Of a stretch of 64,000 nt of DNA, positions 9,384 to 19,702 are shown piece after piece. The notes below the pieces were generated by a model. That model saw nothing but the letters and a program-made list of their open reading frames with translations. It did no database searches and was not told the origin of the DNA. Position numbers and translations under genes: made by a program. Source of the stretch: Corynebacterium caspium DSM 44850 (lineage in GTDB: Bacteria; Actinomycetota; Actinomycetes; Mycobacteriales; Mycobacteriaceae); assembly GCF_030440555.1 (NCBI RefSeq), contig NZ_CP047118.1, positions 496,001 to 560,000 on the forward strand, in the 5' to 3' direction. Positions within the stretch are counted from its first letter, which is position 1, and the number at the start of each line of letters is the position of its first letter.

Positions 9384-11219
9384 GTGAAAGAATCATTCAC
9401 CCCAGCAAAATACACTGTTGAGGAAAATGAAACCTGCTTGACTGCCTTAATGGACCAAGTCAAAGCGCGACCTTATGGGGTGCTATTTAACCGCCCGGTG
9501 AATTTTGATTGGGTGAATGTCACTGCCAAAGATTTTCTCGAAGAAGTTTTTGAAGTAGCAAAAGGCCTGGTAGCTGCCGGTGTGGAACAAAATGATCGCG
9601 TGGCTCTTATCTCAGCCACTCGCTATGAGTGGGCAGTGCTTGATTTTGCCATCTGGGCTGCCGGAGCTGCTTCAGTACCGATTTATCCTTCCAGTTCTCC
9701 CAGCCAAATTAGGTGGATTGTCGAAGATTCAGGCACACGTTTTGCGATTACTGAAACCCGGAATCACACCGAATTAATTGAGCCTTTACTCCTGGATAAA
9801 AATGGCCGACCGCGGCTAGTAGATTCCACTTCACAGCTTTCTCGCATCCTGGAAATTAATTCCTCAGCGCTGGACACTTTAAAATTTGAAGGCCGCGATA
9901 TTGGCGATGAAATAATTGCAGAGCGCATCCGCAATACGAAAACCCATGATTTAGCTTCCCTGGTTTATACCTCAGGTACTACCGGACGCCCCAAAGGGTG
10001 TGTGCTTACTCATTACAACTGGCTTAGCCAAGTGCGTGCCTTGCTTACTAATCCCATTGGGGGAATTGCGGCACCAGGAAAAATGGTACTTACCTATTTG
10101 CCCCTAGCTCATGTGCTAGCCCGAGCAGTACACCTTTCCTTAGCCATAGCTGGTGCCACCCAATCACACTGGTCAGATACTTCGACTTTAACTATTGAAC
10201 TGCAGCGTTCCCGGCCGAATCTCCTGCTAGGAGTACCTAGAGTATTTGAAAAAGTACGGAATTCTGCAGCCAATAATGCCTACGACGGCGGGCCCGTAAA
10301 ACAAGCAATTTTTGCCCAAGCTGAACGCATCGCTATCGAATATTCCAAGGCTTTAGATACCCCAGAAGGTCCTTCACGGGCCTTAACCTGGCAACGCAAA
10401 GCCATGGACCGGCTGGTATATAGCAAAATTAAAGCCGCTATGGGTGGGCAAGTGGAATACTGCATCACCGGGGGATCACCTATGGGACATGACCTATTGC
10501 ATTTCTTCCGTGGGCTCGGAGTACCAGTTTATGAAGGTTATGGGCTCACCGAAACCTGTGCCACAGCTGCAGTAGATTTTGAAAACCAAAAAATTGGAAC
10601 TGTCGGACGCCCGGTGGGAGGTATGGGGGCCAAGATTAATGAGGTAGGAGAGATCCTGCTTAAAGGCAATTGCGTTTTTGAGAAATACTGGAATAATCCC
10701 GACGCGACCGCTGAATCTAAAGACAGTAATGGCTGGTATAACACCGGTGACCTAGGTGAAATAGATGACGAAGGCTATATCTACATCACTGGCCGCAAAA
10801 AAGATCTCATTGTGACTGCCGGTGGCAAAAATGTTTCCCCTGGCCCCTTGGAAGATATTTTGCGCTCACACCCCCTAATTAGCCAAGCTCTAGTAGTAGG
10901 GGACGGCAAGCCTTTTGTGGGGGTATTAGTTACTTTGGATGAGGATGCTTTCCGGCGATGGAAGCTTGATCATAGCTTGGCGCCAGATAAGTCAGTTTCT
11001 GAATTAGCGGTAGATGCCCGGCTACGTGCAGAAGTACAAGACGCCATAAATCTAGCTAATGCCACGGTGTCCCATGCAGAGGCAATTAAGAAATTTTATA
11101 TCCTTGACCAGGACTTAAGTGAAGAAGCTGAAGAGCTAACCCCGACAATGAAGGTCAAGCGCAATATTGTTACCAGACGTTATGCAGCAGCGATTGACAA
11201 GATATATCGCCGGAAATAA
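9384..11219 (+). CDS. fadD15: Long-chain fatty-acid--CoA ligase
   Basis: Adenylate-forming enzyme that activates long-chain fatty acids with ATP and CoA at the inner face of the membrane, feeding lipid synthesis or degradation. The 611-residue protein shows the AMP-binding P-loop VYTSGTTGRPKG (~193-204), the A5 motif EGYGLTET (~382-389), the hinge YNTGDLG and the A8 motif ITGRKKDLIVTAGGKNVSP. It starts with GTG. The similarity to the FadD15 subgroup of mycolata is by overall appearance. It follows two small membrane protein genes. Confidence 0.88.
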   Translation: MKESFTPAKYTVEENETCLTALMDQVKARPYGVLFNRPVNFDWVNVTAKDFLEEVFEVAKGLVAAGVEQNDRVALISATRYEWAVLDFAIWAAGAASVPIYPSSSPSQIRWIVEDSGTRFAITETRNHTELIEPLLLDKNGRPRLVDSTSQLSRILEINSSALDTLKFEGRDIGDEIIAERIRNTKTHDLASLVYTSGTTGRPKGCVLTHYNWLSQVRALLTNPIGGIAAPGKMVLTYLPLAHVLARAVHLSLAIAGATQSHWSDTSTLTIELQRSRPNLLLGVPRVFEKVRNSAANNAYDGGPVKQAIFAQAERIAIEYSKALDTPEGPSRALTWQRKAMDRLVYSKIKAAMGGQVEYCITGGSPMGHDLLHFFRGLGVPVYEGYGLTETCATAAVDFENQKIGTVGRPVGGMGAKINEVGEILLKGNCVFEKYWNNPDATAESKDSNGWYNTGDLGEIDDEGYIYITGRKKDLIVTAGGKNVSPGPLEDILRSHPLISQALVVGDGKPFVGVLVTLDEDAFRRWKLDHSLAPDKSVSELAVDARLRAEVQDAINLANATVSHAEAIKKFYILDQDLSEEAEELTPTMKVKRNIVTRRYAAAIDKIYRRK

Positions 11220-11407
11220 CCCAACTGGAAAACACCTCCGGCGTGGCTACCTTATTCTGCGAAGCTCTAACCTAGGCTGGGAAATCACTGAATAAAAGAG
11301 GTCCTCCTCGCACTAGTAGCACCAGTATCACAGGTAGCACCAGTGTGAGCGGGCGTCGGCTAAGGCCGGCATAAAAATGGTTTTTCGAAGGGAGCGGCAA
11401 GCACAAC

Positions 11408-12112
11408 ATGCAACGGTTCGCCGCGCAGCTGCGCCACCGAGAGCTCACACAAGAGCTCTACGATATTGGTGATGAACTCGCCAGCTACATGGAGAACCTA
11501 GTTGAAGCTATCCGCGACTGGGACCGAGAATTAGTAGAAGACTGCCTCGCAGAATTCGACGATATTGCCCACGAAGCCCGCTGTGATGCGCGCCAAACCT
11601 TAGGCGAACTAATCGGCTTGCGCACCGCTTTAACCAGCGGTATCCGGGCCGGATCGCTTTCGGTGCGCACTGCTGCACACCCAAACAGTGCCACTACTGT
11701 TGCCGGTGATGCAGAACTAGCTCCGGTAACTACTCTCAGCCTTAATACTGCTTATCCTTTGGCAGATGCCCCGGTAACAGTAAGTGAGCTCTCCGGAGCA
11801 CTCTCCAAACGTACCGAAGCCGTAGTGGAATACTTACAGTGGCTAGTGGAATGGATTCTGCAACGTACGGATGAAGTAGCCAATGACCTGCACGCTCATA
11901 GCTACCCGCATACCATTAATCGCCTGCAAGCTCGAGTACATGCTGCAATTACTGCCTGGTTAGAAACTGTGGCTACAGAACATCCGGCATATTGTCGGGC
12001 CCGCCGGGGGCATAACCCCCCAGCTTTCCTTACTGAAAGAGCCCGTATTGATGCAGTAGTTGCCAAGGTAGCCGCTAAATTAAAACGCGATGCAGAAACT
12101 GCAGCCGGCTAA
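11408..12112 (+). CDS. Conserved hypothetical protein, mostly helical
   Basis: A 234-residue soluble protein without signal peptide or membrane segment. The first ~90 residues are rich in charged helix-forming residues (RELTQELYDIGDELASYMENL), then an Ala/Thr/Pro-rich stretch (~95-125), then another helical region ending KVAAKLKRDAETAAG. I recognise no domain and assign no function. The ATG follows a purine-rich GAAGGGAGC at 11388-11396. It lies between fadD15 and hemW, a place where corynebacteria often have a hypothetical gene. Confidence 0.6.
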   Translation: MQRFAAQLRHRELTQELYDIGDELASYMENLVEAIRDWDRELVEDCLAEFDDIAHEARCDARQTLGELIGLRTALTSGIRAGSLSVRTAAHPNSATTVAGDAELAPVTTLSLNTAYPLADAPVTVSELSGALSKRTEAVVEYLQWLVEWILQRTDEVANDLHAHSYPHTINRLQARVHAAITAWLETVATEHPAYCRARRGHNPPAFLTERARIDAVVAKVAAKLKRDAETAAG

Positions 12113-12176
12113 AATACCGCAATACCGCGATAAAATAACAAAAACTGAAAAAGCTACTTTAGGGTGAGAGCTTGTC

Positions 12177-13508
12177 ATGATTAGATCCTCGCAAGCTCCT
12201 GTTCCTGTTCCCCTTACTGTTACTGCTGCTGCTTCTGGCCGCGGAGCAACCGCATCCCCGGCAACACCGACAACACCGGTACCGCCGGCAGCACCAACAC
12301 CGGCACCGCAATTGGCTCAGACGGTAGATCCCTCAGCTGAAGTCAATATTGGAAATAATCCTTTTGGCATCTATTTGCATGTGCCTTTTTGTGCTACTCG
12401 TTGTGGTTATTGCGATTTCAATACCTATACGCCAGGCGAATTAGGAAGTTCTGCCTCGCCCCAAAGTTACCTCGAAGCAATTAGTGCAGAGCTGCGCGCC
12501 GGGGCAGAACTATTAGCCCAGCGTGGCCAACTAAAACCTGCCGATACCGTATTTATTGGCGGCGGCACTCCTTCTTTATTAGGGGCAGGCGGGCTTAGCT
12601 ATTTACTTAATGAAGTTCGCCAAAGTTTTGGGCTAGCTCCCGCTGCTGAGATAACTACTGAAAGCAATCCAGATTCCACTTCCCCGGAATTTTTTAGCGA
12701 ACTTAAAGCAGCCGGTTTTACCCGGATTAGCCTGGGGATGCAGTCTGCAGCAGCTCATGTTTTGCAAGTTTTACAACGCACTCATACCCCAGGGCGCCCG
12801 GTCGCTGCAGCTAAAGAGGCAAAAGCTGCCGGTTTTGAGCATGTGAATCTAGATATGATTTATGGCACGCCCACTGAAACTGACCAAGATGTGCAGCGTA
12901 CTTTAGAACATATTATGGAAGCGGGGGTAGACCACGTTTCGGCTTATTCCTTAATTATTGAAGATGGCACTGCGATGGCGCGCAAAGTGCGTCGCGGAGA
13001 ATTTCCAGCCCCTGATGAAGATGTTTTAGCCAGGCGTTATGAACTAATTGATGCTTATCTCACAGCGGCTGGTTTTAGCTGGTATGAAGTTTCCAATTGG
13101 GCTAAACCAGGAGGGGAATGCCACCATAATGAGATTTACTGGTCTGGTGGAAATTGGTGGGGGGCTGGGCCGGGGGCGCATTCACATTTGGTAAATGAGC
13201 GCTTTTTTAATACCAAGCATCCAGCTCGCTATGCGCAGATGATGGCTGCTGGAAATCTTCCTATCCAGGCAGTGGAATATTTAGAAGCGGCAGAATTACA
13301 TACTGAACAAGTGATGTTGGGATTGCGTTTAAGACGCGGCATTCCAGCACATTGGCTAGCTAATAAGGCTGCTAAAGCTGTGCAGGATTTCATCGACCGA
13401 GGGCTTTTAGAGCAGTATTCTGGCCCAGAAACTATGCTGCGGGTAACTGAACCGGGGCGTCTATTAGTAGATGGAATTGTCACGGACTTGTTATTGGCTG
13501 AGGAGTAA
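12177..13508 (+). CDS. hemW: Radical SAM haem chaperone HemW (HemN-like)
   Basis: Radical-SAM protein that binds haem and delivers it to respiratory enzymes; often annotated as coproporphyrinogen III oxidase HemN. The iron-sulfur cluster motif is CATRCGYC with cysteines at 72, 76 and 79; the SAM-site motif GGGTPS and the C-terminal HemN_C region (LGLRLRRGIP) are present. Odd feature: about 60 residues before the radical-SAM core are low-complexity Ala/Pro/Thr/Val (for example TPTTPVPPAAPTPAPQ), whereas HemW normally starts just before the cluster motif. It sits upstream of hrcA, the usual actinobacterial order. Confidence 0.88.
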   Translation: MIRSSQAPVPVPLTVTAAASGRGATASPATPTTPVPPAAPTPAPQLAQTVDPSAEVNIGNNPFGIYLHVPFCATRCGYCDFNTYTPGELGSSASPQSYLEAISAELRAGAELLAQRGQLKPADTVFIGGGTPSLLGAGGLSYLLNEVRQSFGLAPAAEITTESNPDSTSPEFFSELKAAGFTRISLGMQSAAAHVLQVLQRTHTPGRPVAAAKEAKAAGFEHVNLDMIYGTPTETDQDVQRTLEHIMEAGVDHVSAYSLIIEDGTAMARKVRRGEFPAPDEDVLARRYELIDAYLTAAGFSWYEVSNWAKPGGECHHNEIYWSGGNWWGAGPGAHSHLVNERFFNTKHPARYAQMMAAGNLPIQAVEYLEAAELHTEQVMLGLRLRRGIPAHWLANKAAKAVQDFIDRGLLEQYSGPETMLRVTEPGRLLVDGIVTDLLLAEE

Positions 13509-13572
13509 ACTCAGCTGCTATTAGCAATAAATATTTAGCGGTATGTAGGTAGATAAAAGGGAGCAGGCAAAT

Positions 13573-14601
13573 ATGGCTGGAGCTGCGGAAAAGCGGAGGC
13601 AACAAGTTTTGCGGGCCATAATCGCAGATTACAGCGCTTCCCAAGAACCAGTTGGCTCCAAAGCCCTTTTGGAACGGCATAAATTAAATGTTTCTTCAGC
13701 TACTATTCGCAACGATATGGCGGTATTAGAGGCAGAAGGTTTAATTCAGCAACAACATGCCAGTTCCGGGCGCATCCCGACCCAAAAAGGGTATCGAGAA
13801 TTTGTAGATTCCCTTAAAAATATTGCTCCCATCTCAGAGCCGGAGCGCCGCGCAATTATCCGTTTTTTGGAAGAAGGCGTGGATCTAGAAGATGTATTAA
13901 GGCGTTCAGTGCAGCTGCTTAGCCAGCTGACGCGCCAAGCTGCGGTAGTGGCCTTACCTAATTTAGAAGTATCGCGAGTTAAACATATTGAGGTAGTAGC
14001 TTTAAGCCCATTGCGCTTGCTGGTGGTTTTGATTACCGATAACGGGCGCGTGGAACAACGCAATGTGGAATTGGGGCGCATGGTTGATGCCCGCGAAGTA
14101 CATGAATTAAGAGATCAACTAAATTCAGCACTAGTGGGGAAAACCGTATTGGAGGCTTCAGATGCTTTGACCAATATTGCCGAGATGGTGCCATCGGAAG
14201 GCCGCGATATTGTGCTTAGAGCTTCTAATGTTTTGATTGAAACTTTGGTAGAACGCCCTAGTGATCGCTTTATTGTGGCCGGGGCTTCGCATCTAGCTCG
14301 CGTAGCTGGCGATATTCCCACAGCCTTGCCGGAGTTACTTGATGCTTTAGAAGAACAAGTAGTAATGCTACGGTTATTGTCTAATGTGCCAGATCTAGGT
14401 AATGTTTCGGTACTGATCGGGGAGGAAAATATTCCAGAACAACTTCATGCAGCATCAGTAGTTACTACTTCTTATGGATCTAGTGATACTGCTTTAGGTG
14501 GTTTGGGAGTGGTTGGTCCCACTTATATGGATTACACGGGAACAATTACCAGGGTTAGTACCGTTGCTCAGTATGTGTCCAAAATTGTTGGCGGTTGCTA
14601 G
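13573..14601 (+). CDS. hrcA: Heat-inducible transcription repressor HrcA
   Basis: Represses heat-shock (chaperone) genes by binding CIRCE operators; its activity normally depends on GroEL. The 342-residue protein has the N-terminal winged helix ([20 protein letters not shown], then [16 protein letters not shown]) and the conserved [14 protein letters not shown] motif at ~55-68, followed by the GAF-like HrcA domain. GGGAGCAGG lies upstream of the ATG. It is ~90 bases upstream of dnaJ2. No CIRCE operator is visible in the 64-base gap before hrcA, so in this species HrcA targets probably lie elsewhere. Confidence 0.95.
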   Translation: MAGAAEKRRQQVLRAIIADYSASQEPVGSKALLERHKLNVSSATIRNDMAVLEAEGLIQQQHASSGRIPTQKGYREFVDSLKNIAPISEPERRAIIRFLEEGVDLEDVLRRSVQLLSQLTRQAAVVALPNLEVSRVKHIEVVALSPLRLLVVLITDNGRVEQRNVELGRMVDAREVHELRDQLNSALVGKTVLEASDALTNIAEMVPSEGRDIVLRASNVLIETLVERPSDRFIVAGASHLARVAGDIPTALPELLDALEEQVVMLRLLSNVPDLGNVSVLIGEENIPEQLHAASVVTTSYGSSDTALGGLGVVGPTYMDYTGTITRVSTVAQYVSKIVGGC

Positions 14602-14696
14602 CGCAAAAGCCAGCAGGACAGTTGCGGCAATTTATGTGCCCAGATGCATAAAAATTTTTAATACAGCGAATAAAAACTTTTAGTAGAGAGGTGTCC

Positions 14697-15833
14697 GTGG
14701 ATTATTACGCGGTGCTAGGCGTGGATCAACAGGCGTCGGAGCAAGAGATCAAGAAGGCTTATCGCAAGCTGGCTCGGAAATATCATCCAGATGTTAATCC
14801 CGATGATGACGAAGCCGCAGCGAAATTCCGGGAAGTCTCAGTAGCTTATGAAGTGCTTACAGACCCAGAAAAGCGTCGCATAGTAGATATGGGTGGAGAT
14901 CCCATGGCCCAAGCTGGTGCCGGGGGAGCGGGAGGCTTTAGTGGCTTTGGCGGCGCCAGCACCTTTAGCGATATTTTTGAAACGGTATTTGGCGGCGGTG
15001 CCTCCCGCGGCCCGCGCCCCCGCGTACAGCACGGCAACGATGCACTACTACGCACCGAAATCACCTTAGAGCAGGCATTTAGCGGGGTCAGGCACGAAAT
15101 TACCGTAGATACTGCAATCCTGTGCGATAACTGCCAAGGCTCAGGTTCAGAGAGCAAAGCTGCGCCAGTTACTTGTACCCAATGTCAAGGCCGCGGAGAA
15201 ATCAATGAGGTGCAACGCTCCTTCTTGGGCAATGTAATGACCTCCAGGCCCTGTCCGACCTGCCAAGGCTATGGCGATATCATCCCAGATCCTTGCAAGA
15301 AATGCGATGGCGATGGCCGCGTGCGCGCCCGTCGCGATATCACCGTAGATATACCACCTGGAATTGCCGATGGGATGCGCATCCGTAAAACCGCTGCCGG
15401 TGAAGTAGGCCCTGGTGGCGGCCCTGCCGGAGACCTATATATCGAAATTGCGGTAGCCCCGCACCCCATCTTTATTCGCGATGGCGATGACCTCCACTTC
15501 ACTGTGCGCGTCCCCATGGTAGATGCCGCCCTCGGGAGCACTTTTGGGGTAGAAGGCCTAAATGGCAAGCAAGTAAATATGGAAGTGCCAGCAGGTACCC
15601 AACCTGATGCAGAACTTGTAGCAGCGGGTAAAGGCATGCCGCGCCTGCGTCATGAAGGGCACGGCTCCCTAATAGCTCATATCGATGTAGTGATCCCCAC
15701 AGATCTCGACGAAAACACCAAGGACCTGCTAGAACAGATCCGAAATCATCGTAGCGATGCCACCGATGTGCATCACGATGACCACAACTCCAATAGCTTT
15801 TTTAGCAAGTTAAGAAACCGTTTTAGGCGCTAA
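14697..15833 (+). CDS. dnaJ2: Chaperone protein DnaJ (DnaJ2)
   Basis: Hsp40 co-chaperone that delivers unfolded proteins to DnaK and stimulates its ATPase. It has an N-terminal J domain with HPD (KYHPDVN), a Gly/Phe-rich linker, four zinc-binding CxxCxGxG-type repeats ([32 protein letters not shown]) and C-terminal substrate-binding domains; ~378 residues. Start: GTG 14697 has AGAGAGG at 14685-14691 with five bases spacing, while the GTG at 14691 would overlap that site. It overlaps rsmE by one base. The hrcA-dnaJ2 pairing is typical. Confidence 0.93.
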   Translation: MDYYAVLGVDQQASEQEIKKAYRKLARKYHPDVNPDDDEAAAKFREVSVAYEVLTDPEKRRIVDMGGDPMAQAGAGGAGGFSGFGGASTFSDIFETVFGGGASRGPRPRVQHGNDALLRTEITLEQAFSGVRHEITVDTAILCDNCQGSGSESKAAPVTCTQCQGRGEINEVQRSFLGNVMTSRPCPTCQGYGDIIPDPCKKCDGDGRVRARRDITVDIPPGIADGMRIRKTAAGEVGPGGGPAGDLYIEIAVAPHPIFIRDGDDLHFTVRVPMVDAALGSTFGVEGLNGKQVNMEVPAGTQPDAELVAAGKGMPRLRHEGHGSLIAHIDVVIPTDLDENTKDLLEQIRNHRSDATDVHHDDHNSNSFFSKLRNRFRR

Positions 15834-16609
15834 TGTCCCTACCTGTATTTCTGCACCCAGACCTCTCCACCGCCACCATTGGTTCGGTGGTGGAGTTAGC
15901 TGGACCGGAAGCTCGCCATGCCATAACTGTGAAACGTCTAGGCATAGGCTCTGAAATAGAGCTAGTAGATGCCCAGCTCAACCGGCGCATCCGAGCCATG
16001 ATTTCGCATACCGCCGGAAAAGCTGCCCTCCAAGCAGAAGTTTTGGGGATATCTGATGAAATTCCAGCTGATCCTCGGGTGAGCATCGTACAGGCAATTC
16101 CTAAAGCAGAACGTTCTGAATTAGCTATTGACCTGGGAACTCAAGCCGGCGCGGATGCTTTTATAGCCTGGCAATCACAACGGACAGTTGCTAAATGGAC
16201 AGCTGGAACTAAGGCAGAAAAAGGGATTGCAAAATGGCAAACCCAAGCTGCGCAAAGCGCTAAACAAGCGCGCCGGGCTACTATTCCTGCAGTTAGTGGG
16301 CCTTTAAATACGGCTCAAGTGGTGCAATGGTTGGAAAAAGAGCGCGCCGAAAATCTCGCAGCTGGCCAAAATCTTCAAATTTTAGTGCTGCATGAAGCCG
16401 GCGCAACTGCACTTAAAGACACCCCAGTAATTCAAAGCGGGCATATAGTGCTACTGATAGGCCCAGAGGGTGGAATTAGCCCAGAGGAAATAACCCAACT
16501 AGAAGCAGTGGGGGCCCAAATTGTGGTTTTAGGCCCGGAGGTTTTACGCACTGCTTCAGCAAGTATGGTGGCGCTAGCAGCTCTCGGAATGGTTACTCCG
16601 CGCTGGTAG
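15833..16609 (+). CDS. rsmE: 16S rRNA (uracil-1498-N3)-methyltransferase RsmE
   Basis: SPOUT-family methylase that modifies U1498 of 16S rRNA in the 30S decoding region. The 258-residue protein has an N-terminal PUA-like part (GPEARHAITVKRLGIG) and the C-terminal knot with IVLLIGPEGGISPEEI and LGPEVLRTASASMVAL, which bind SAM. Its ATG shares the last base of the dnaJ2 stop, implying translational coupling. It is followed 60 bases later by phoH in the same orientation. Confidence 0.93.
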   Translation: MSLPVFLHPDLSTATIGSVVELAGPEARHAITVKRLGIGSEIELVDAQLNRRIRAMISHTAGKAALQAEVLGISDEIPADPRVSIVQAIPKAERSELAIDLGTQAGADAFIAWQSQRTVAKWTAGTKAEKGIAKWQTQAAQSAKQARRATIPAVSGPLNTAQVVQWLEKERAENLAAGQNLQILVLHEAGATALKDTPVIQSGHIVLLIGPEGGISPEEITQLEAVGAQIVVLGPEVLRTASASMVALAALGMVTPRW

Positions 16610-16669
16610 GCTAGGCAAAACCCACCGATACCAAGAGGGCATAACAAGAAAGTAGGCTAGCAACTGATC

Positions 16670-17677
16670 GTGGCTCCGGATCAACCACTTAAACCGACCC
16701 CTTTTAAATCTCCAGTAGTTTCTGCCAGCGTGGATTTAGATAGTTCCGTAGCCCAAAGAGTGCTCGGACCGAATGAAGCTCATGTGCGGATTCTTAGTAA
16801 TTTAATTGATAGCGATATTTTTGCCCGTGGTTCGCAATTAAAAATCACTGGTCCTGGCCACGAAGTCCAGCGTGCTAAGCGAGTAATTAAAGAACTCGCC
16901 GCGCTAGCGACGCGAGGTCAAGAAATTACTCCAGATACCGTAAAACATGCGGTAAATATGGTTACTGCAGATCTCAGCCACTCCATAGCAGAGCTAGCAG
17001 GGGCTGATATTATCTCCCGTCGCGGTAAGGTAATACGGCCTAAAACAGCTGGTCAATTAGCTTATGTTGAGGCTATTGATGAACACACCATTACCTTTGG
17101 CATTGGGCCAGCAGGTTCGGGAAAAACCTATTTAGCCATGGCTAAGGCGGTGCAAGCACTGCAAGCTAAGGAAGTTGCGCGCATTATTTTGACCCGTCCG
17201 GCAGTAGAAGCAGGGGAAAAACTAGGCTTCTTACCGGGTACCTTAGGTGAAAAAATTGATCCCTACCTGCGCCCTTTACATGATGCATTGCGCGATATGG
17301 TGGATCCAGAAGTGATTCCAAAACTTATGGAATCAGGCATTGTGGAAGTTGCCCCGCTGGCATATATGCGCGGGCGCACCCTAAATGATGCTTTTGTAAT
17401 CCTCGATGAAGCCCAAAACACCACGCCAGAGCAAATGAAGATGTTTCTCACCCGTTTAGGATTTGGCTCCAAAATGGTGGTAACCGGCGATATTACCCAG
17501 ATAGATTTACCAGGAGTAAGCCGATCTGGGCTGCGAGTAGTGCGAAATATTTTGCGCGGCGTCCCAGATATTCACTTCGCCCAGCTCAGCAGTGCAGATG
17601 TCGTGCGGCACTCTTTAGTAGGGCGCATCGTTGAAGCCTATGATCACTTTGAGGAAAAACGAGGAGAAAAACCATGA
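16670..17677 (+). CDS. phoH: PhoH-like ATPase
   Basis: Cytoplasmic P-loop ATPase of the PhoH/YbeZ type, linked in bacteria to ribosome and RNA maturation together with YbeY. The 335-residue protein has Walker A GPAGSGKT (~146-153) and Walker [12 protein letters not shown], in the usual ~330-350 residue length. It starts with GTG 16670. It overlaps ybeY by four bases (ATGA), the conserved phoH-ybeY pair, so the two are translationally coupled. Confidence 0.93.
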   Translation: MAPDQPLKPTPFKSPVVSASVDLDSSVAQRVLGPNEAHVRILSNLIDSDIFARGSQLKITGPGHEVQRAKRVIKELAALATRGQEITPDTVKHAVNMVTADLSHSIAELAGADIISRRGKVIRPKTAGQLAYVEAIDEHTITFGIGPAGSGKTYLAMAKAVQALQAKEVARIILTRPAVEAGEKLGFLPGTLGEKIDPYLRPLHDALRDMVDPEVIPKLMESGIVEVAPLAYMRGRTLNDAFVILDEAQNTTPEQMKMFLTRLGFGSKMVVTGDITQIDLPGVSRSGLRVVRNILRGVPDIHFAQLSSADVVRHSLVGRIVEAYDHFEEKRGEKP

Positions 17678-18354
17678 GCATCGAAGTGATTAATGAAGTC
17701 GGATATCCCGGCATTAATGAGGAAATGCTGATTTCAGTAAGTTCCTTTGCCTTAGGTGAGATGGATGTACATCCTGATGCAGAACTCACCTTATCGCTGG
17801 TCGACACCGCAACCATTACCGAATTGCATGAACGCTGGATGAATCTATCGGGACCCACAGATGTAATGACTTTCCCCATGGATGAGCTCAATCCCGGTTT
17901 TGGAAATTCCTCCAATGGGCGCCCAGACGGGGCCACCTCAAATGGTCCAGCACTGCTAGGCGATGTCATTATTTGCCCCGAATTTGCCAAGCGGCAAGCA
18001 GATGTAGCCGGCCATGAGCTAGCCCACGAGTTAGCCCTTTTAACCGTGCATGGCTGCCTGCATATTTTGGGTTATGACCACGCCACCCCGGCTGAAGAAC
18101 GCGAAATGTTCGCGCTACAAAATGAGATTTTAGCGGATTGGTATGCGCATATCACTGCTGCCGGTTTGGAATTTCATCCCAAACCTACTGGTAAAGGGGC
18201 ATTTCCTTCAGCAGCGGATCGGGCGGCTTTAGATGAAATAGTTCCCGGTGGCGGCATTCCTGCTATTGCCGAACCAGCCGGCAGCACGGACAGCGCGGAC
18301 AACACCGGCGGCACCCCTACCGCAGGACATTTCCCTAATGAAAGCGTGGAATAG
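17674..18354 (+). CDS. ybeY: Endoribonuclease YbeY (rRNA maturation factor)
   Basis: Zinc-dependent single-strand endoribonuclease needed for 16S rRNA 3' end maturation and 70S quality control. The zinc-binding motif [11 protein letters not shown] is present, with histidines at about 126, 130 and 136; the conserved substrate stretch around [11 protein letters not shown] is also seen. At 226 residues it is longer than usual because of a ~60-residue tail rich in Gly, Ala, Pro and Thr after the catalytic domain. It overlaps phoH by four bases and is followed seven bases later by a CorC-type gene. Confidence 0.93.
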   Translation: MSIEVINEVGYPGINEEMLISVSSFALGEMDVHPDAELTLSLVDTATITELHERWMNLSGPTDVMTFPMDELNPGFGNSSNGRPDGATSNGPALLGDVIICPEFAKRQADVAGHELAHELALLTVHGCLHILGYDHATPAEEREMFALQNEILADWYAHITAAGLEFHPKPTGKGAFPSAADRAALDEIVPGGGIPAIAEPAGSTDSADNTGGTPTAGHFPNESVE

Positions 18355-18361
18355 ATAACCT

Positions 18362-19702
18362 GTGGACGTTATCCTTTTTGCTGTAATTGCGCTTAGTACC
18401 CTCATCCTAGGTGGACTTGTTGGAACCGTAGAAGCAGCTTTGGCGGCTACTTCGCGGGCCCGAGTAGAAGAAATCCTCAAAGAGGAACGCCCGGGGGCAA
18501 GCCAGCTGCTAGCGGTATTAGATAGGCGCGCTGATACCACCAATGCGCTGGTATTGCTGCACACCATTTTGGATGTTACAGCGGCTGTATTTGCGGTTAC
18601 TTTTACTTTCGCTATTTTTGATTCCCGCACCTGGGCTTTTGCGGTAGCGATTACCGGCTTATCTTTGCTTTCCTTCATGGTAGTGGGCGTTTTTTCGCGC
18701 ACTGTGGGGCGAAAAAATCCTTATACCGTTTCCTTAAAAGCTGCAGTTATTTTGGCAGCTTTTGCCAAAATTGTGGGCCCGCTGGCGCGAGTGCTCATTA
18801 AAGGTGGCAATATTTTAGCCCCAGGCCAGGGTTTTCGTGATGGCCCCTTTGCCACTGAGGTGGAGCTCCGGGAGATGGTAGATATCGCCCAAGAGCATGG
18901 CATCGTAGAGCTGGAAGAACGCCGCATGATCCAAAATGTTTTTGATCTCGGTGGTACCACGGCTCGCCAAGTAATGGTGCCGCGCCCAGATATTGTTTGG
19001 ATCGAAGCAGATGCCCATGCTGGTCAAGCCACCTCTTTGTGTGTGCGTTCGGGCTATTCGCGTATCCCGGTAATCGGGGACACGATGGATGAAATAGTGG
19101 GGGTGGTTTATCTCAAAGACCTCGTCTATCGCACCTATCATCTAACTGATGGGGGACGTTCTGTGGGGGTATCTGAGATTATGCGCCCGGTGGTTTTTGT
19201 TCCCGATTCCAAGCCCCTAGATGCCCTATTGCACCAGATGCAGCTTAGCCGCAATCATATTGCCATCCTTATTGACGAATATGGGGGCGTAGCTGGCATG
19301 CTTTCCATGGAAGATATCTTGGAAGAAATTGTTGGTGAAATCACCGATGAATATGACACCAATGAAGATCAGCCCATTGAAAAAATCGGGGAGCACACTT
19401 ATAGAGCTATCGCGCGGTGTTCCCTAGAAGATATTGAAACCCGTATTAACGATGATCTTGACATTGACTTTAGCTTCTCAGATGAGGTGCATGACCAGGT
19501 AGATACCGTTGCCGGTTTGGTTTCTTATGCCTTAGGCCATGTTCCACTGCCCGGCTCAGAAGTAACTATTTCTGGGTTGCATTTAAAAACTGAGGCCGGA
19601 CATGATCGTCGCGGACGCATCAAAGTGCGCCATGTGGTTATAAGTGTGCTTGCTGCAGAAACTGGGGAATCAGAGTTGCTAAACAGACATTTGGAACCGT
19701 AA
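18362..19702 (+). CDS. CNNM/CorC-family membrane protein with CBS domains (hemolysin-like)
   Basis: The 446-residue protein has an N-terminal DUF21/CNNM membrane domain with several helices (~1-145), a pair of CBS domains (~190-325, including VPDSKPLDALLHQMQ and IAILIDEYGGVAGMLSMEDILEEIVGEI) and a C-terminal CorC_HlyC ligand-binding domain. Members are linked to Mg2+ or Co2+ efflux; the hemolysin label is historical. It begins with GTG 18362, seven bases after ybeY, placing it in the phoH-ybeY-corC cluster seen across bacteria. Which ion it handles is not known. Confidence 0.88.
   Translation: MDVILFAVIALSTLILGGLVGTVEAALAATSRARVEEILKEERPGASQLLAVLDRRADTTNALVLLHTILDVTAAVFAVTFTFAIFDSRTWAFAVAITGLSLLSFMVVGVFSRTVGRKNPYTVSLKAAVILAAFAKIVGPLARVLIKGGNILAPGQGFRDGPFATEVELREMVDIAQEHGIVELEERRMIQNVFDLGGTTARQVMVPRPDIVWIEADAHAGQATSLCVRSGYSRIPVIGDTMDEIVGVVYLKDLVYRTYHLTDGGRSVGVSEIMRPVVFVPDSKPLDALLHQMQLSRNHIAILIDEYGGVAGMLSMEDILEEIVGEITDEYDTNEDQPIEKIGEHTYRAIARCSLEDIETRINDDLDIDFSFSDEVHDQVDTVAGLVSYALGHVPLPGSEVTISGLHLKTEAGHDRRGRIKVRHVVISVLAAETGESELLNRHLEP

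Noticed and set aside
13509..13572. CIRCE operator in front of hrcA
   Set aside because: TTAGCACTC-N9-GAGTGCTAA is not present in the 64-base gap.
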